A DNA stretch of 64,000 bases from an uncultured Clostridia bacterium (GTDB lineage: Bacteria; Bacillota; Clostridia; TANB77; CAG-508). Below are positions 36,592 to 45,900 of the stretch, piece after piece. The stretch spans positions 248,001 to 312,000 of the forward strand of contig CAOSLI010000001.1 in assembly GCA_948524275.1 (NCBI GenBank), written 5' to 3'. The notes below the pieces were generated by a model. It saw nothing but the letters and a program-made list of their open reading frames with translations, was not told where the DNA came from and did not search any database. Position 1 is the stretch's first letter. Every line of letters begins with the position of its first letter. A program made the position numbers and the translations under genes.

Positions 36592-37967
36592 TTGCGGTAT
36601 AAGAAATGTATTGAAAAATTTAATAACAAAAGATGAAGAAAAGCCAACTGCAGAAAAAGAAAGCAACATAGTTACTCCCTCAAAGTGGTTAATCAATTGG
36701 ATAACAGGAGGGGAAACAGAGTCAGGAGAAACTGTTAGTGAAGAAACAGCAATGAAAATGGCATCGGTATATGCTTGTATCAGATTATTGAGTCAAAGTG
36801 TAGCAAAATTACCATTACACACATATACAACAAAAAGTGGAAAAAAAGAAAGAGAATATAATCACGCAGTAGCTTATTTACTTGAGAATAGACCTAATCC
36901 ATATATGACACCATACGAGTTCAAAGAAACAATGGAAATGCATAGACAACTATATGGAAATGCTTACGCAGAAATACAATTTGGTAGAGATGGATATCCA
37001 AAAGGACTTTGGATATTGAATCCAGCATTAACAGAAATAGTAACAGATGAAAAAAACCATCGGAAAAGTCTGGTACACAACAGTTCTTCCAGATGGACAA
37101 GCAGTAAAATTAAAATATGAAAATGTGTTACACATAAGAAATATAGGAATCACAGGACTAAAAGGAATGTCTCCAATATCAGTAGCTAGAGAAACAATAG
37201 GAAGCCAAATGGCATCTCAAAAGTATGTTTCAAAATTCTACAAGAATGGTACTACTGCAAAAGGTGTATTAACAGTACCAGGTGTAACCTTAAAACCAGA
37301 AGCCAAAAAGATAGTGCGTGAAGAATGGGAAAAAATGAACACAGGAATGACAAATGCAAATAGAATTGCAATATTAGACTCTGGAATAACTTATCAAGAT
37401 TTAACGATGAGCCAAGCTGATGCACAATTTATAGAAACACAAAAGCTAAATACTACAGACATAGCGAGAATATATAATGTACCACCACATATGATAGGAG
37501 ATTTAGAACACGCAACCTTTTCAAATATAGAACATCAAGCAATAAGTTTTGTAAAAAATACTTTGCAACCATTACTTGTGAGTTGGGAGCAGGCAATACA
37601 ATATCAATTATTTACTCCTACAGAGCAAAAGAAATATTATTGCAAATACAATGTAGATTCAGAGTTAAGAGGCGACAGTAAATCTAGAGCCGAATACTAC
37701 GAAATAATGGAACGAATTGGTGCATACAACATTGATGAAATAAGAAATAAGGAAGATTTGTCAGAATTAGAAAATGGACTAGGTAAAAAGCATCTTATAA
37801 GTTTGAATTATACATTGCTAGAATTGTTGGAAGAATACCAAATGGGAAAAGTAAATACCGAAACTACCGAAAATCACACCGAAAAAAAAGAAGATACAAA
37901 AGAAGATGTAAAGGAAGAAAAAGAGGATGAAGGAGGTGGAGAAGAAAATGAGCAAGAGAATCAATAA
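36592..37967 (+). CDS. Portal protein (HK97 family), read through two +1 shifts at CGGT (36595) and CGGA (37061)
   Basis: Start TTG 36592 after AAGGAGGG. 457 aa after recoding. Codon 2 is CGG; reading CGGT as one Gly gives M-G-I-R-N-V-L-K-N-L. The unshifted frame would end after 15 codons. At codon 157 CGGA gives K-N-H-G-K-V-W-Y-T; the unshifted frame ends 19 codons on. The rest is classic portal (M-K-M-A-S-V-Y-A-C-I-R-L-L-S; F-Y-K-N-G-T-T-A-K-G; N-V-P-P-H-M-I-G). It forms the dodecameric DNA gate of the head. The acidic C-tail overlaps the protease start. Confidence 0.92.
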
Positions 37968-38667
37968 ATTTTGGAATTGGACAAAGGATATAGAAACTAA
38001 TACACCAGAGTTAAGACTAGAAGGAGAAATTGCATCCGAAACTTGGTGGGGCGATGAAGTAACTCCAAAAATATTCAAAGATGAATTGTGTAAGTTTGAG
38101 GGAAAAGACATAACCGTTTGGATAAACTCTCCAGGTGGAGATGTCATAGCAGGTAGTCAAATATATACTATGCTAAAGGAACACAAAGGAAAAGTAACAG
38201 TAAAAGTAGATGGACTTGCTGCAAGTTCCGCTTCGTTCATTGCAATGGCTGGAGATACAATTCAAATGTCACCAACAGCAATGATGATGATACATTTGCC
38301 TAGCACATTTGACTGGGGCGACAAAAACGATTTTGCAAAAGCAATTGCGAGATTAGAAGAAGTAGAAGCGGCCATAGTAAATGCGTATGCACTAAAAACT
38401 AAACTATCAAATGAAGAATTATCACAAATGATGGAAGAACAAACTTGGATGAATGCTTATAGAGCAAAAGAGCTAGGTTTCATCGATGAAGTGTTATATT
38501 CAGACAATCCAGAAGCTAGTCAAAAAGCCTTTGACTTTACTAAAAAGGCGGTTAACAACTGCATCCAAAATAGTGTTAAACAAATACAAGATAAGATGAA
38601 AAAGATGCAAGATGATGTCGAATTAGAAAAGTTAAAAATTGAGTTGGACTTGTTGGAAATGCAATAA
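37948..38667 (+). CDS. Head maturation protease, ClpP/S14-like
   Basis: 239 aa from ATG 37948 (GGAGGTGGAG upstream), overlapping the portal end by 20 nt. I-N-S-P-G-G near residue 60, catalytic Ser in A-A-S-S-A-S near 94, and His in M-M-I-H-L-P near 116. It processes the capsid protein during head assembly. Confidence 0.93.
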   Translation: MSKRINKFWNWTKDIETNTPELRLEGEIASETWWGDEVTPKIFKDELCKFEGKDITVWINSPGGDVIAGSQIYTMLKEHKGKVTVKVDGLAASSASFIAMAGDTIQMSPTAMMMIHLPSTFDWGDKNDFAKAIARLEEVEAAIVNAYALKTKLSNEELSQMMEEQTWMNAYRAKELGFIDEVLYSDNPEASQKAFDFTKKAVNNCIQNSVKQIQDKMKKMQDDVELEKLKIELDLLEMQ

Positions 38668-38680
38668 GTCTAATTTGTAT

Positions 38681-38733
38681 AAAACAGAAAAAGAACAAAT
38701 TTTAAGCTCCTTCTAAATTTAAAAATTAGGAGG
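38681..38733 (+). promoter_or_regulatory. Leader element before the capsid gene, RBS in a hairpin
   Basis: AAAACAGAAAAAGAACAAA at 38681-38699, identical to 53590-53608, is followed by CTCCTTCTAA, which can pair with the ribosome site TTAGGAG at 38727-38733. Confidence 0.45.
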
Positions 38734-38741
38734 ATTTTATC

Positions 38742-39983
38742 ATGAATTTAAGAGAATTAAGACAAAAATTTGCTGCACTAGTTGCAGAAGCAAAAAAACT
38801 ATCTAATGAGGGAAAATTAGAGGAAGCAAAAGCAAAAACAGAGGAAGCAAAAACTCTAAATGAGCAAATTAAACAAGCCGAAGAAATTGAAAAAATGGAG
38901 GAAGAATTACAAGGGGATGAAGGTACTCCAGTAACAGAGCCAACTGCCGATAAGAAACCAGATGTTAACAAGGCATTCTTAAAAGCATTGATGGGAAAAA
39001 GATTAACACCAGCAGAAAATGCTCTAATAGAAAGACCAGACACAGAAACTGATGAGCCAAATGGAAGTATCCTAGTACCTCAAGATGAAAATACTAGAAT
39101 CAATGAATACAAAAGACAATACAAATCATTAAGAACACATGTAAGAGAATATAGAACAACTGTAATCTCTGGCTCATTTGTATATGAAAATAATAGCACA
39201 ATGAGTTTATTAACAGACATCGATGAGATGGAAGAAATTCCTCAAGAAGATGGACCAAAATTCAAAACAAAAGGTTATAGCATCAAAAATAAAGGTGCAA
39301 TTCTACCAGTATCAAATACATTACTTGCAGATGAACAATCAGGACTAATGAGCTATGTTGGAAGATGGTTTGCTCGTAAAGCAGTAAAAACAGAAAATGC
39401 CGACATTTTAGCAGTAATGGTAGCAGATAAAACTGCAAAAGCACTATCAGACTGGAAAGCATTAAAAAGGTCACTAAATAAAGACCTAGATCCTGCATTA
39501 ATACCAGGAAGTGTAATTGTAACAAATCAAGATGGATTTGATGAATTGGACAATGCAGTAGATGAAAATGGTAGACCAATCTTACAACCAGATCCAAAGA
39601 ATCCAACACAAAAAATGTTCAAAGGTTTAAGTATAGATGTATATTCAAACAATGATATTCCAAGCAAAAACGGAAAAGCACCAATCTTCTATGGAAACCT
39701 AGAAGAAGCAATAACATTTGTGAATCGTGCAAGATATGAAATAGCAAAATCAAAAGAAGCAGGTTTCACTAAAAATGCTACTCTTATTAGAATTCTAGAA
39801 AGATACGATGTAATCAAAACAGATAATGATGCCTACATCTATGGAGAACTTACTATAACAGAAGGAACTACAACTAATAAAGATAATTCTTCAAGTGGAA
39901 CAGAATGGGGAACATTTGGAGAAGATGAAACAACTAAAGATAATACAGGAGATAAAACTAACACAGAAAATCCAGAGGGATAA
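38742..39983 (+). CDS. Major capsid protein, HK97 fold
   Basis: 413 aa with TTAGGAGG upstream. N-terminal coiled-coil delta domain (residues 1-50, L-R-Q-K-F-A-A-L-V-A-E-A-K), removed by the protease in relatives. HK97-type body (S-L-R-T-H-V-R-E-Y-R-T...L-L-A-D-E-Q-S-G-L; F-Y-G-N-L-E-E-A-I). The unusual Ser/Thr/Gly/Asp-rich tail of about 40 residues may be surface-exposed. Confidence 0.9.
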   Translation: MNLRELRQKFAALVAEAKKLSNEGKLEEAKAKTEEAKTLNEQIKQAEEIEKMEEELQGDEGTPVTEPTADKKPDVNKAFLKALMGKRLTPAENALIERPDTETDEPNGSILVPQDENTRINEYKRQYKSLRTHVREYRTTVISGSFVYENNSTMSLLTDIDEMEEIPQEDGPKFKTKGYSIKNKGAILPVSNTLLADEQSGLMSYVGRWFARKAVKTENADILAVMVADKTAKALSDWKALKRSLNKDLDPALIPGSVIVTNQDGFDELDNAVDENGRPILQPDPKNPTQKMFKGLSIDVYSNNDIPSKNGKAPIFYGNLEEAITFVNRARYEIAKSKEAGFTKNATLIRILERYDVIKTDNDAYIYGELTITEGTTTNKDNSSSGTEWGTFGEDETTKDNTGDKTNTENPEG

Positions 39984-40009
39984 AAAATAAAGAATAGGAG
40001 GTGCTTAAA

Positions 40010-40294
40010 ATGTTATCACTTAAAGAAGCAAAGGAGTTTTGCAGAATAGACAATGATGATGAAGATACACTAATTAAAACATTAATTAACACAGCAGACA
40101 GCTACATTGCCGAAGCCTGTGGAGAGAACTACAATAAAGATTCAGAAAAAGCAAAACTTTGTCAAGCAATGCTTGTGAATCATTGGTATGAAAATAGGGA
40201 TATACTTGGTAACAAAAAAGCACTTCGCTATTCTGTAGAAAGCCTAATGTTACAATTACGATATGGCACAGAAAGTAGTGATGCAAATGACTAA
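40010..40294 (+). CDS. Head-tail connector, gp6-like
   Basis: 94 aa from ATG 40010, after AGGAGG. L-S-L-K-E-A-K-E-F-C-R-I-D, then a helix-rich body (L-I-N-T-A-D-S-Y-I-A-E-A), the usual gp6/DUF3199 adaptor pattern. Sits below the portal. Confidence 0.85.
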   Translation: MLSLKEAKEFCRIDNDDEDTLIKTLINTADSYIAEACGENYNKDSEKAKLCQAMLVNHWYENRDILGNKKALRYSVESLMLQLRYGTESSDAND

Positions 40295-40625
40295 AACAGA
40301 AGAATATAGAAAAAGGATAACAATTCAAAATTATATAGAAACCAAAAATAGTAGAGGAATTGTAAAGAAAGAATGGCAAGATTATAAAAAGGTATGGGCA
40401 AGTATAAAAACAGGCATACAAGATGAAACAGAAGAATCAAACAAAGTGAATCCAATAAAATTGTGTGAGATAACAATTAGATATAATTCAATACTAGAAA
40501 AACAATTATCAGATACAGAAAAATACAGAATATTCTATAAAAGACCATATAATTTAAAAGCTATTGAAAATGTAAATGAAGCAAATATAGAACTAAAATT
40601 AAAGTGTGAGGCAATTGGAATATGA
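40287..40625 (+). CDS. Head closure protein (head-tail adaptor)
   Basis: Start taken at ATG 40287, overlapping the connector stop; ATG 40263 and 40281 are alternatives. 112 aa. R-K-R-I-T-I-Q-N-Y and the K-V-W-A-S-I-K-T core are typical of SPP1 gp16-like adaptors. Confidence 0.8.
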   Translation: MTKTEEYRKRITIQNYIETKNSRGIVKKEWQDYKKVWASIKTGIQDETEESNKVNPIKLCEITIRYNSILEKQLSDTEKYRIFYKRPYNLKAIENVNEANIELKLKCEAIGI

Positions 40626-41065
40626 GTAGAAAAACAGAAACAGATATTAGATTATATGGGTTTGAAGAATTATATCAAAAATTGGATGCAATGCCAAACA
40701 AATTGAATTCAGTAGTAGATAAAGCATTAAAAGAATGTGCGAAACCAGTAAAGGAAGAAGCAAAAAGAAGGGCTAGAAAAAGTAAATCACCAACAGGAAC
40801 ATCAGGACATGGACATATGGCTGACCATATAGAAATAAGTGATGTAGAACAAAAAGGTACAGAAAAAAGAGTAATAGTAGGATTTACTAAAGGCGATAAC
40901 TCGCCATTTTTTTATGCCAAATTTATTGAATGGGGTGCATCAAGTGGTCCATGGTCTAGCCAATATTATGGCAAAAAACCATTTATGCGACCTGCATATA
41001 AAGCAAAAGTTATGGAATCGCTAGAAATATTTAAAAAGATAATAGGGAAGGAAATAACAAAATAA
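40622..41065 (+). CDS. HK97 gp10-like minor tail/neck protein
   Basis: 147 aa, overlaps the previous stop by 4 nt. Y-G-F-E-E-L-Y-Q-K-L-D then H-M-A-D-H-I and F-Y-A-K-F-I-E-W-G-A, the HK97-gp10 motif set. Confidence 0.88.
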   Translation: MSRKTETDIRLYGFEELYQKLDAMPNKLNSVVDKALKECAKPVKEEAKRRARKSKSPTGTSGHGHMADHIEISDVEQKGTEKRVIVGFTKGDNSPFFYAKFIEWGASSGPWSSQYYGKKPFMRPAYKAKVMESLEIFKKIIGKEITK

Positions 41066-41403
41066 TGGATGCACACGAAACAATCTACAATGTATTATCG
41101 AAATTGAATTATCCAGTAGAGTTTGACACTTACACAGGAACTGAAAAGAAATATATTACTTACTTTGAAGTGTTAGAAAAAACCGATTTGACATCCGAAG
41201 ATGTGGATGAGGTTATAGGACACGATTTCCAAGTAGATGTTTTCTCAAATGAGGATCCAACGGAAATTAAAAATGAGGTAATAAAATCATTAAAAGAAAA
41301 TGGATTTTACCAAATAACTTGCCAAGATTTTTATGAAAAAGATACAGGAATGTATCATAAAGCAATAACTTGCTATTTACCAGAATATAAAACAGAAAAT
41401 TAG
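41065..41403 (+). CDS. Tail terminator/completion protein (gp17/DUF3168-like)
   Basis: 112 aa, overlaps the previous stop by 1 nt. Y-P-V-E-F-D-T-Y-T-G and V-D-V-F-S-N-E-D, with size and position of tail terminators that cap the tube. Confidence 0.75.
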   Translation: MDAHETIYNVLSKLNYPVEFDTYTGTEKKYITYFEVLEKTDLTSEDVDEVIGHDFQVDVFSNEDPTEIKNEVIKSLKENGFYQITCQDFYEKDTGMYHKAITCYLPEYKTEN

Positions 41404-41410
41404 AAAAGAA

Positions 41411-41450
41411 ATCCTCCTGCTCTTTCACAAAATTAAAAAAATAGGAGGAA
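41411..41450 (+). promoter_or_regulatory. RBS-masking hairpin before the major tail gene
   Basis: TCCTCCT (41411-41417) can pair with AGGAGGA (41443-41449), the ribosome site of the tail gene. Confidence 0.45.
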
Positions 41451-41456
41451 TAAAAA

Positions 41457-42248
41457 ATGCCAAGACAAATAGGACTAGAAAATCTAACAGTAGCAGTTGT
41501 AGAAGAAGATAAAACAACAGGGATTAAATATGCTACACCAATAAAATTAGAAAGGTCAATCAAAGCAAAAATATCACCAAAAACATCAAGTGAAAAATTA
41601 TATTCAGATGACTCTGTAGAGGAAATTTTAAACAACTTTGATTCTTGTGATGTAGAAATTGAGATTAACCAACTACAATTAAAAACTAGATCCTTAATTC
41701 AAGGGGCTAAAATAGTAAACGGAATCCTAGTAGAAAACAAGGATGACATAGCACCAGAATTAGCGTTAGGATTTAGAAGTAAAAAATCAAATGGAAAATA
41801 CAGATATGTATGGTTACTAAAGGGAAAATTTGAAATAACAGAAGATGAGTACGAAACTATTGGAGAAAAACCAACAGCACAATCAAATTCAATAAGTGGA
41901 TCATTCTATGGAAGAAACTCTGATGGTAATTGGAGAATAATGGAGGATGAAGATTCAGAGGGTGCAGATATGGAAAGACTTGCTAATTGGTTTAAAGCTG
42001 TACCAGAAATAATAGTGGAAGTAAATCCACCAGAAGAAAATCCAAGTGAGAATCCAAAGCTACCAGAAGATGATGAAAAAGATAATCCAACACCAGACGG
42101 AAGCACAGGAGATAACACAGAGGAAAATCCAAGTGGAAATACAGGAGATAACACAGAAGAAAATCCAAGTGGAAACACAGGGGATAACACAGGAGAAAAT
42201 CCAGGTGGAAATACAGAAGATAATCCAGAGCAAATTCCAGAGGGGTAA
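41457..42248 (+). CDS. Major tail tube protein
   Basis: 263 aa. N-terminal P-R-Q-I-G-L-E-N-L-T-V-A-V with A-K-I-S-P-K-T and L-Y-S-D-D, as in phi13-type tail proteins. The last 60 residues are a low-complexity tail of N-P-S-G-N-T-G-D-N-T-E-E repeats, about three copies, encoded by a tandem repeat at 42110-42215. Confidence 0.87.
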   Translation: MPRQIGLENLTVAVVEEDKTTGIKYATPIKLERSIKAKISPKTSSEKLYSDDSVEEILNNFDSCDVEIEINQLQLKTRSLIQGAKIVNGILVENKDDIAPELALGFRSKKSNGKYRYVWLLKGKFEITEDEYETIGEKPTAQSNSISGSFYGRNSDGNWRIMEDEDSEGADMERLANWFKAVPEIIVEVNPPEENPSENPKLPEDDEKDNPTPDGSTGDNTEENPSGNTGDNTEENPSGNTGDNTGENPGGNTEDNPEQIPEG

Positions 42249-42258
42249 GAATAATCAC

Positions 42259-42288
42259 AAAGGCGGAGAAAAAAACTCTGCCTTTTAA
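42259..42288 (+). terminator. Terminator/attenuator after the tail tube gene
   Basis: AAAGGCGGAG (42259-42268) pairs with CTCTGCCTTT (42276-42285), then T-rich sequence. It would lower transcription into the chaperone genes. Confidence 0.7.
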
Positions 42289-42313
42289 ATTTATAAAATA
42301 GGAGGAAATAAAA

Positions 42314-42670
42314 ATGGCTACTAAAAAAGTAACAGGAAAAGAATTAAAAGGAGATAATGCAAAAAATAAAATTATGTTAGATGGGATGGAATATGACATA
42401 ACTTTGGACTTAAATGCATTTGCAGAATTAGAAGAAATTTATGGAGATGTTACCGAAGCATTAGATGGATTAGAAAAAGGATCATTCAAAGCAATTAGAG
42501 CAATTTTATTTGCAATTTTAAAGAGTCAAAATGATAAATTAACTTTAGTAAAAGTTGGAAAAATGATAAATATGAGTAATATTGTTGAGATAACAAATAA
42601 ATTAAATATGACAGCAGAACAATCATTACCAGAATTAACAGAAGAAGCAATAGAAGAAAAAAACGATTAA
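42314..42670 (+). CDS. Tail assembly chaperone, short form (G)
   Basis: 118 aa. D-I-T-L-D-L-N-A-F-A-E-L-E-E near residue 30 is characteristic. Ends EEKND at TAA 42668. The slippery run A AAA AAC at 42658-42664 lies three codons before the stop, so a share of ribosomes would shift -1 into the longer form. Confidence 0.88.
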   Translation: MATKKVTGKELKGDNAKNKIMLDGMEYDITLDLNAFAELEEIYGDVTEALDGLEKGSFKAIRAILFAILKSQNDKLTLVKVGKMINMSNIVEITNKLNMTAEQSLPELTEEAIEEKND

Positions 42671-42898
42671 AAGAGCTAAACGAATATTCCAATAATGAAA
42701 ATGAAGGTTGGGATTGGCGGTTGGCTCTATTATTTAGGAGTACAAATATTAAAAGTGCCAGAAGAAAAATTCTGGAAGATGACACCAAGAAAGCTGTGCA
42801 TATTAGCAGACCTGCATTATAAATATACACAGCAGACAAAAGAAGGAGTAAAAGATGAGGATAATTCACTAGGGTATATTGATGAAATATTCAATTAG
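42314..42898 (+). CDS. Tail assembly chaperone, long form (GT): -1 shift then +1 shift
   Basis: After 117 codons a -1 slip at A AAA AAC (42658-42664) leads to R-L-K-E-L-N-E-Y-S-N-N-E-N-E-G-W-D-W. There the frame meets CGGT (42718-42721). Reading that as Gly with +1 gives G-W-L-Y-Y-L-G-V-Q-I-L and K-F-W-K-M-T-P-R-K-L, the conserved C-terminal T domain. About 194 aa in all. If only the -1 shift occurred, the chaperone would lose the T domain and end about 35 codons later in unrelated sequence. Chaperone G/GT ratio is set by frameshifting in most long-tailed phages. Confidence 0.78.
42658..42664 (+). other. Slippery heptamer A AAA AAC for -1 frameshift
   Basis: Standard X XXY YYZ heptamer in phase with the G gene, four nucleotides before its TAA. 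The same arrangement is known in lambda G/GT and many siphoviruses. Confidence 0.8.
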
Positions 42899-42912
42899 GG
42901 GTGAATTAAAGA

Positions 42913-45900
42913 ATGGCAATAGAAGAAACTTTGGCAAAACTTGGTATAGAAATTGCATTTGATTCTAGTGGACTAAAAGAAGGAATCACAAAAGTAAACA
43001 ATAATCTAAAGACATTAAAATCAGAGTTAAACTTGTCAAAGTCTACTATGTCAAACTTTGGAAATACCACAGAAAGCTTAAAAACAAAAGCAGAAAACTT
43101 AAGTCAAACAATAACAAATCAAAAAGCAAAAGTAGAGTTATTAACAAAACAATATGAAGCATCTAAAACAGCAAAAGGAGAAGATGCAACAGCTACACAA
43201 AAATTAAAAGTGCAGTTGAATAATGCGACAGCTACATTAAATACAATGGAGCGAGAATTAGAAAATTTGAACGCAGACATAAAAGGTCATGTCGCAGAAT
43301 GGAAAGCTCTAGGAAAAACCTTAACTGATGTAGGTGGAAAAATAAAAACAGTAGGAAGTACAATATCAAGTGTAGGAAGCACACTAACAAGATATGTAAC
43401 AACACCTATTGTAGGACTAGGAACTGTATCAACAAAAGCAGCAATAGATTTTGAAAGTGCTTTTGCAGGTGTAAGAAAAACAGTAGATGCTACAGAAGAA
43501 CAATTTGCAGAATTAGAAAAAGGCATAAGGCAAATGTCTACAGAGCTACCAGCAAGTGCCGAAGAAATAGCAGCAGTAGCAGAAGCGGCTCGGACAATTA
43601 GGAATCAAGACCGAGGATATTTTGGAATTCACTAGGGTAATGATAGACCTTGGAGAATCCACAAACTTATCATCAACCGAGGCAGCAAGTGCATTGGCTA
43701 AATTTGCAAATATAACAAATATGAGTGCAAAAAATTATAGCAATCTTGGGTCTGTAATTGTTGCACTTGGAAACAACTTTGCTACAACAGAAGCAGACAT
43801 CGTAGAAATGGCAACTAGACTTGCAGCAACAGGAGAATTAGCAGGACTAACAGAGCCACAAATAATGGCACTTGCTACATCTATGTCAAGTGTTGGAATT
43901 GAGGCTCAAGCTGGTGGATCTGCAATGAGTAAATTGCTAAAACAAATTCAAGTTGCAGTTGAAACAGGAAATAGTGATTTGAATGATTTTGCTTCAGTAG
44001 CAGGAATGACAGCCGACCAATTCAAAAAAGCATTTCAACAAGATTCAGTAGGAGCCTTATCTGCTTTCATAGAAGGATTAAATGATACAGAGCGAAACGG
44101 AAAATCTGCCATTGTAATACTTGATGAAATGGGGCTAACAGAGGTTAGGCTTTCAAATACAATACTATCATTAGCAAATGCAGAAGGACTAATGACTGGT
44201 GCTATTGATATGGCAAATAAGTCATGGAATGAAAATACTGCGTTGTCTAATGAAGCAGGACAGAGATATGCAACTACAGAAAGCCAATTGAAAATGCTTA
44301 AAAATTCATTGAAAGATGTAGCAATAGAATTAGGACAAGCATTATTACCAGTTATCATTGACCTAGTAGAAATGTTAAAACCAGTAGTTGCTAGAATAAA
44401 AGAATGGGCCACAAATTTCAAAAATTTGGATGAAGGTACAAGAAAAAGTAAATTAGCGTTTATGGGATTCTTGGCCGCATTAGGACCATCACTAGGGGTA
44501 ATTGGAAAAGTAGTAAGCTCAATAGGTGGAATTGTAACAGTAGCAGGAAAACTATCGACAGCAATAGGAAATGCAGGTGGAATAGCGAAAATATTCTCAA
44601 AAGTTATTGGAGCAGTATCAGGACCAGTAGGATTAGTAGTCATTGGAATAACAGCATTAGTAGCAGCACTTGTGCATCTGTATAAAACAAACGATACTTT
44701 CAAAGAAAAAGTACACGCAGCACTAGAAAAAGTAATGCAAGTAGTAGATAAATTGTGGAAAATAATTCAACCAATACTAGAAATTCTAATGGATTTACTA
44801 GCAGAATTATGGGAAGCAATTCAGCCACTAATTGAGGTAATAGGAAATGTGCTAGTAGATGTCATAATGGTTTTGATGGATATATTGGGGGTGGTTTTAG
44901 ATGCACTAACTCCAATTATAAAATTAGTAGGAGTATTACTAGAAGCACTTAAACCAATAATAGAAGTTATAGGAACTCTAATTGAAGCACTAGCACCAGT
45001 AATAGAATTATTAATAAAAATAGTAATTCAAGCATTAAAGCCAATCATTGAAATAGTATCAGTAATCGTAAAAGTTCTAACTCCAGTAATAGAGATATTA
45101 ATAAAAATAGTATCTGTAGCTTTAAAACCAATAATAGATGTTCTAGTAACAGTTATAAAATGGATAGCAGATTTTATAAATGCAATAATGAACATAGGAG
45201 ATACTCTTTCAAATATTGGAAATGTAATATCAGAAGCTTGGAACAATATCAAATCTTGGTTTAGTGATGGAATCGGAAAGATAAAAGAATCTTGGAGCAA
45301 TGGATGGAATGCAATAAAAGAAAAAGGTAGTGAAATCTGGGGAAATATAAAAACTGGAATTTCCGATACATGGAATAATATCAAAGAAACTTGCTCAACC
45401 AAAGTAAATCAAGTAAAAGAAGGCATAGGAAATGCTTGGGAAAATATAAAAACTAATACTGGAAATCTAGTAGGCAATATAAAAGATGGAATCCAAAATA
45501 AATGGTCAGAAATCAAAGAAAATACAAGTAATACATGGAATAACATTAAAGACAAAGTTGTTGGAGCACACCAATGGATGTATGACCACAATTATTACTA
45601 CGAAGATATGTGTAACTTTATTTCTACCAAATGGAACGAAATAAAAACAAAAACTGCAGAAACTTGGAACAATGTAAAAACAGAAGTATCTACAAAATAC
45701 AATGAAATTAAAACAGCAACAACTGAGGCTTGGAACAATGTAAAAACAAGCATAAGTACAACCTGGGATAATGTTAAAACCACAGTAAGTACAACCACAG
45801 ATAATATAAAAACTGCCATAAGTACAAAATGGAATGAAATTAAAACTACAACAACAGAGGCTTGGAATAATATTAAAACTAACATAAGCAATACTTGGAA

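Noticed and set aside
42695..42898. Independent gene starting at ATG 42695
   Set aside because: No ribosome site. The T domain matches the chaperone extension reached by -1 then +1 shifting.
2732..43594. Simple reassignment of CGG to another amino acid
   Set aside because: Reassignment would not change the frame; here the protein continues only in the +1 frame.
2648..43600. The frame breaks as ordinary pseudogenes or random sequencing indels
   Set aside because: All ten lie at the same in-frame CGG followed by A or T and all are fixed by the same one-base skip. No other single-base break was found in about 60 kb, and the surrounding genes are intact.
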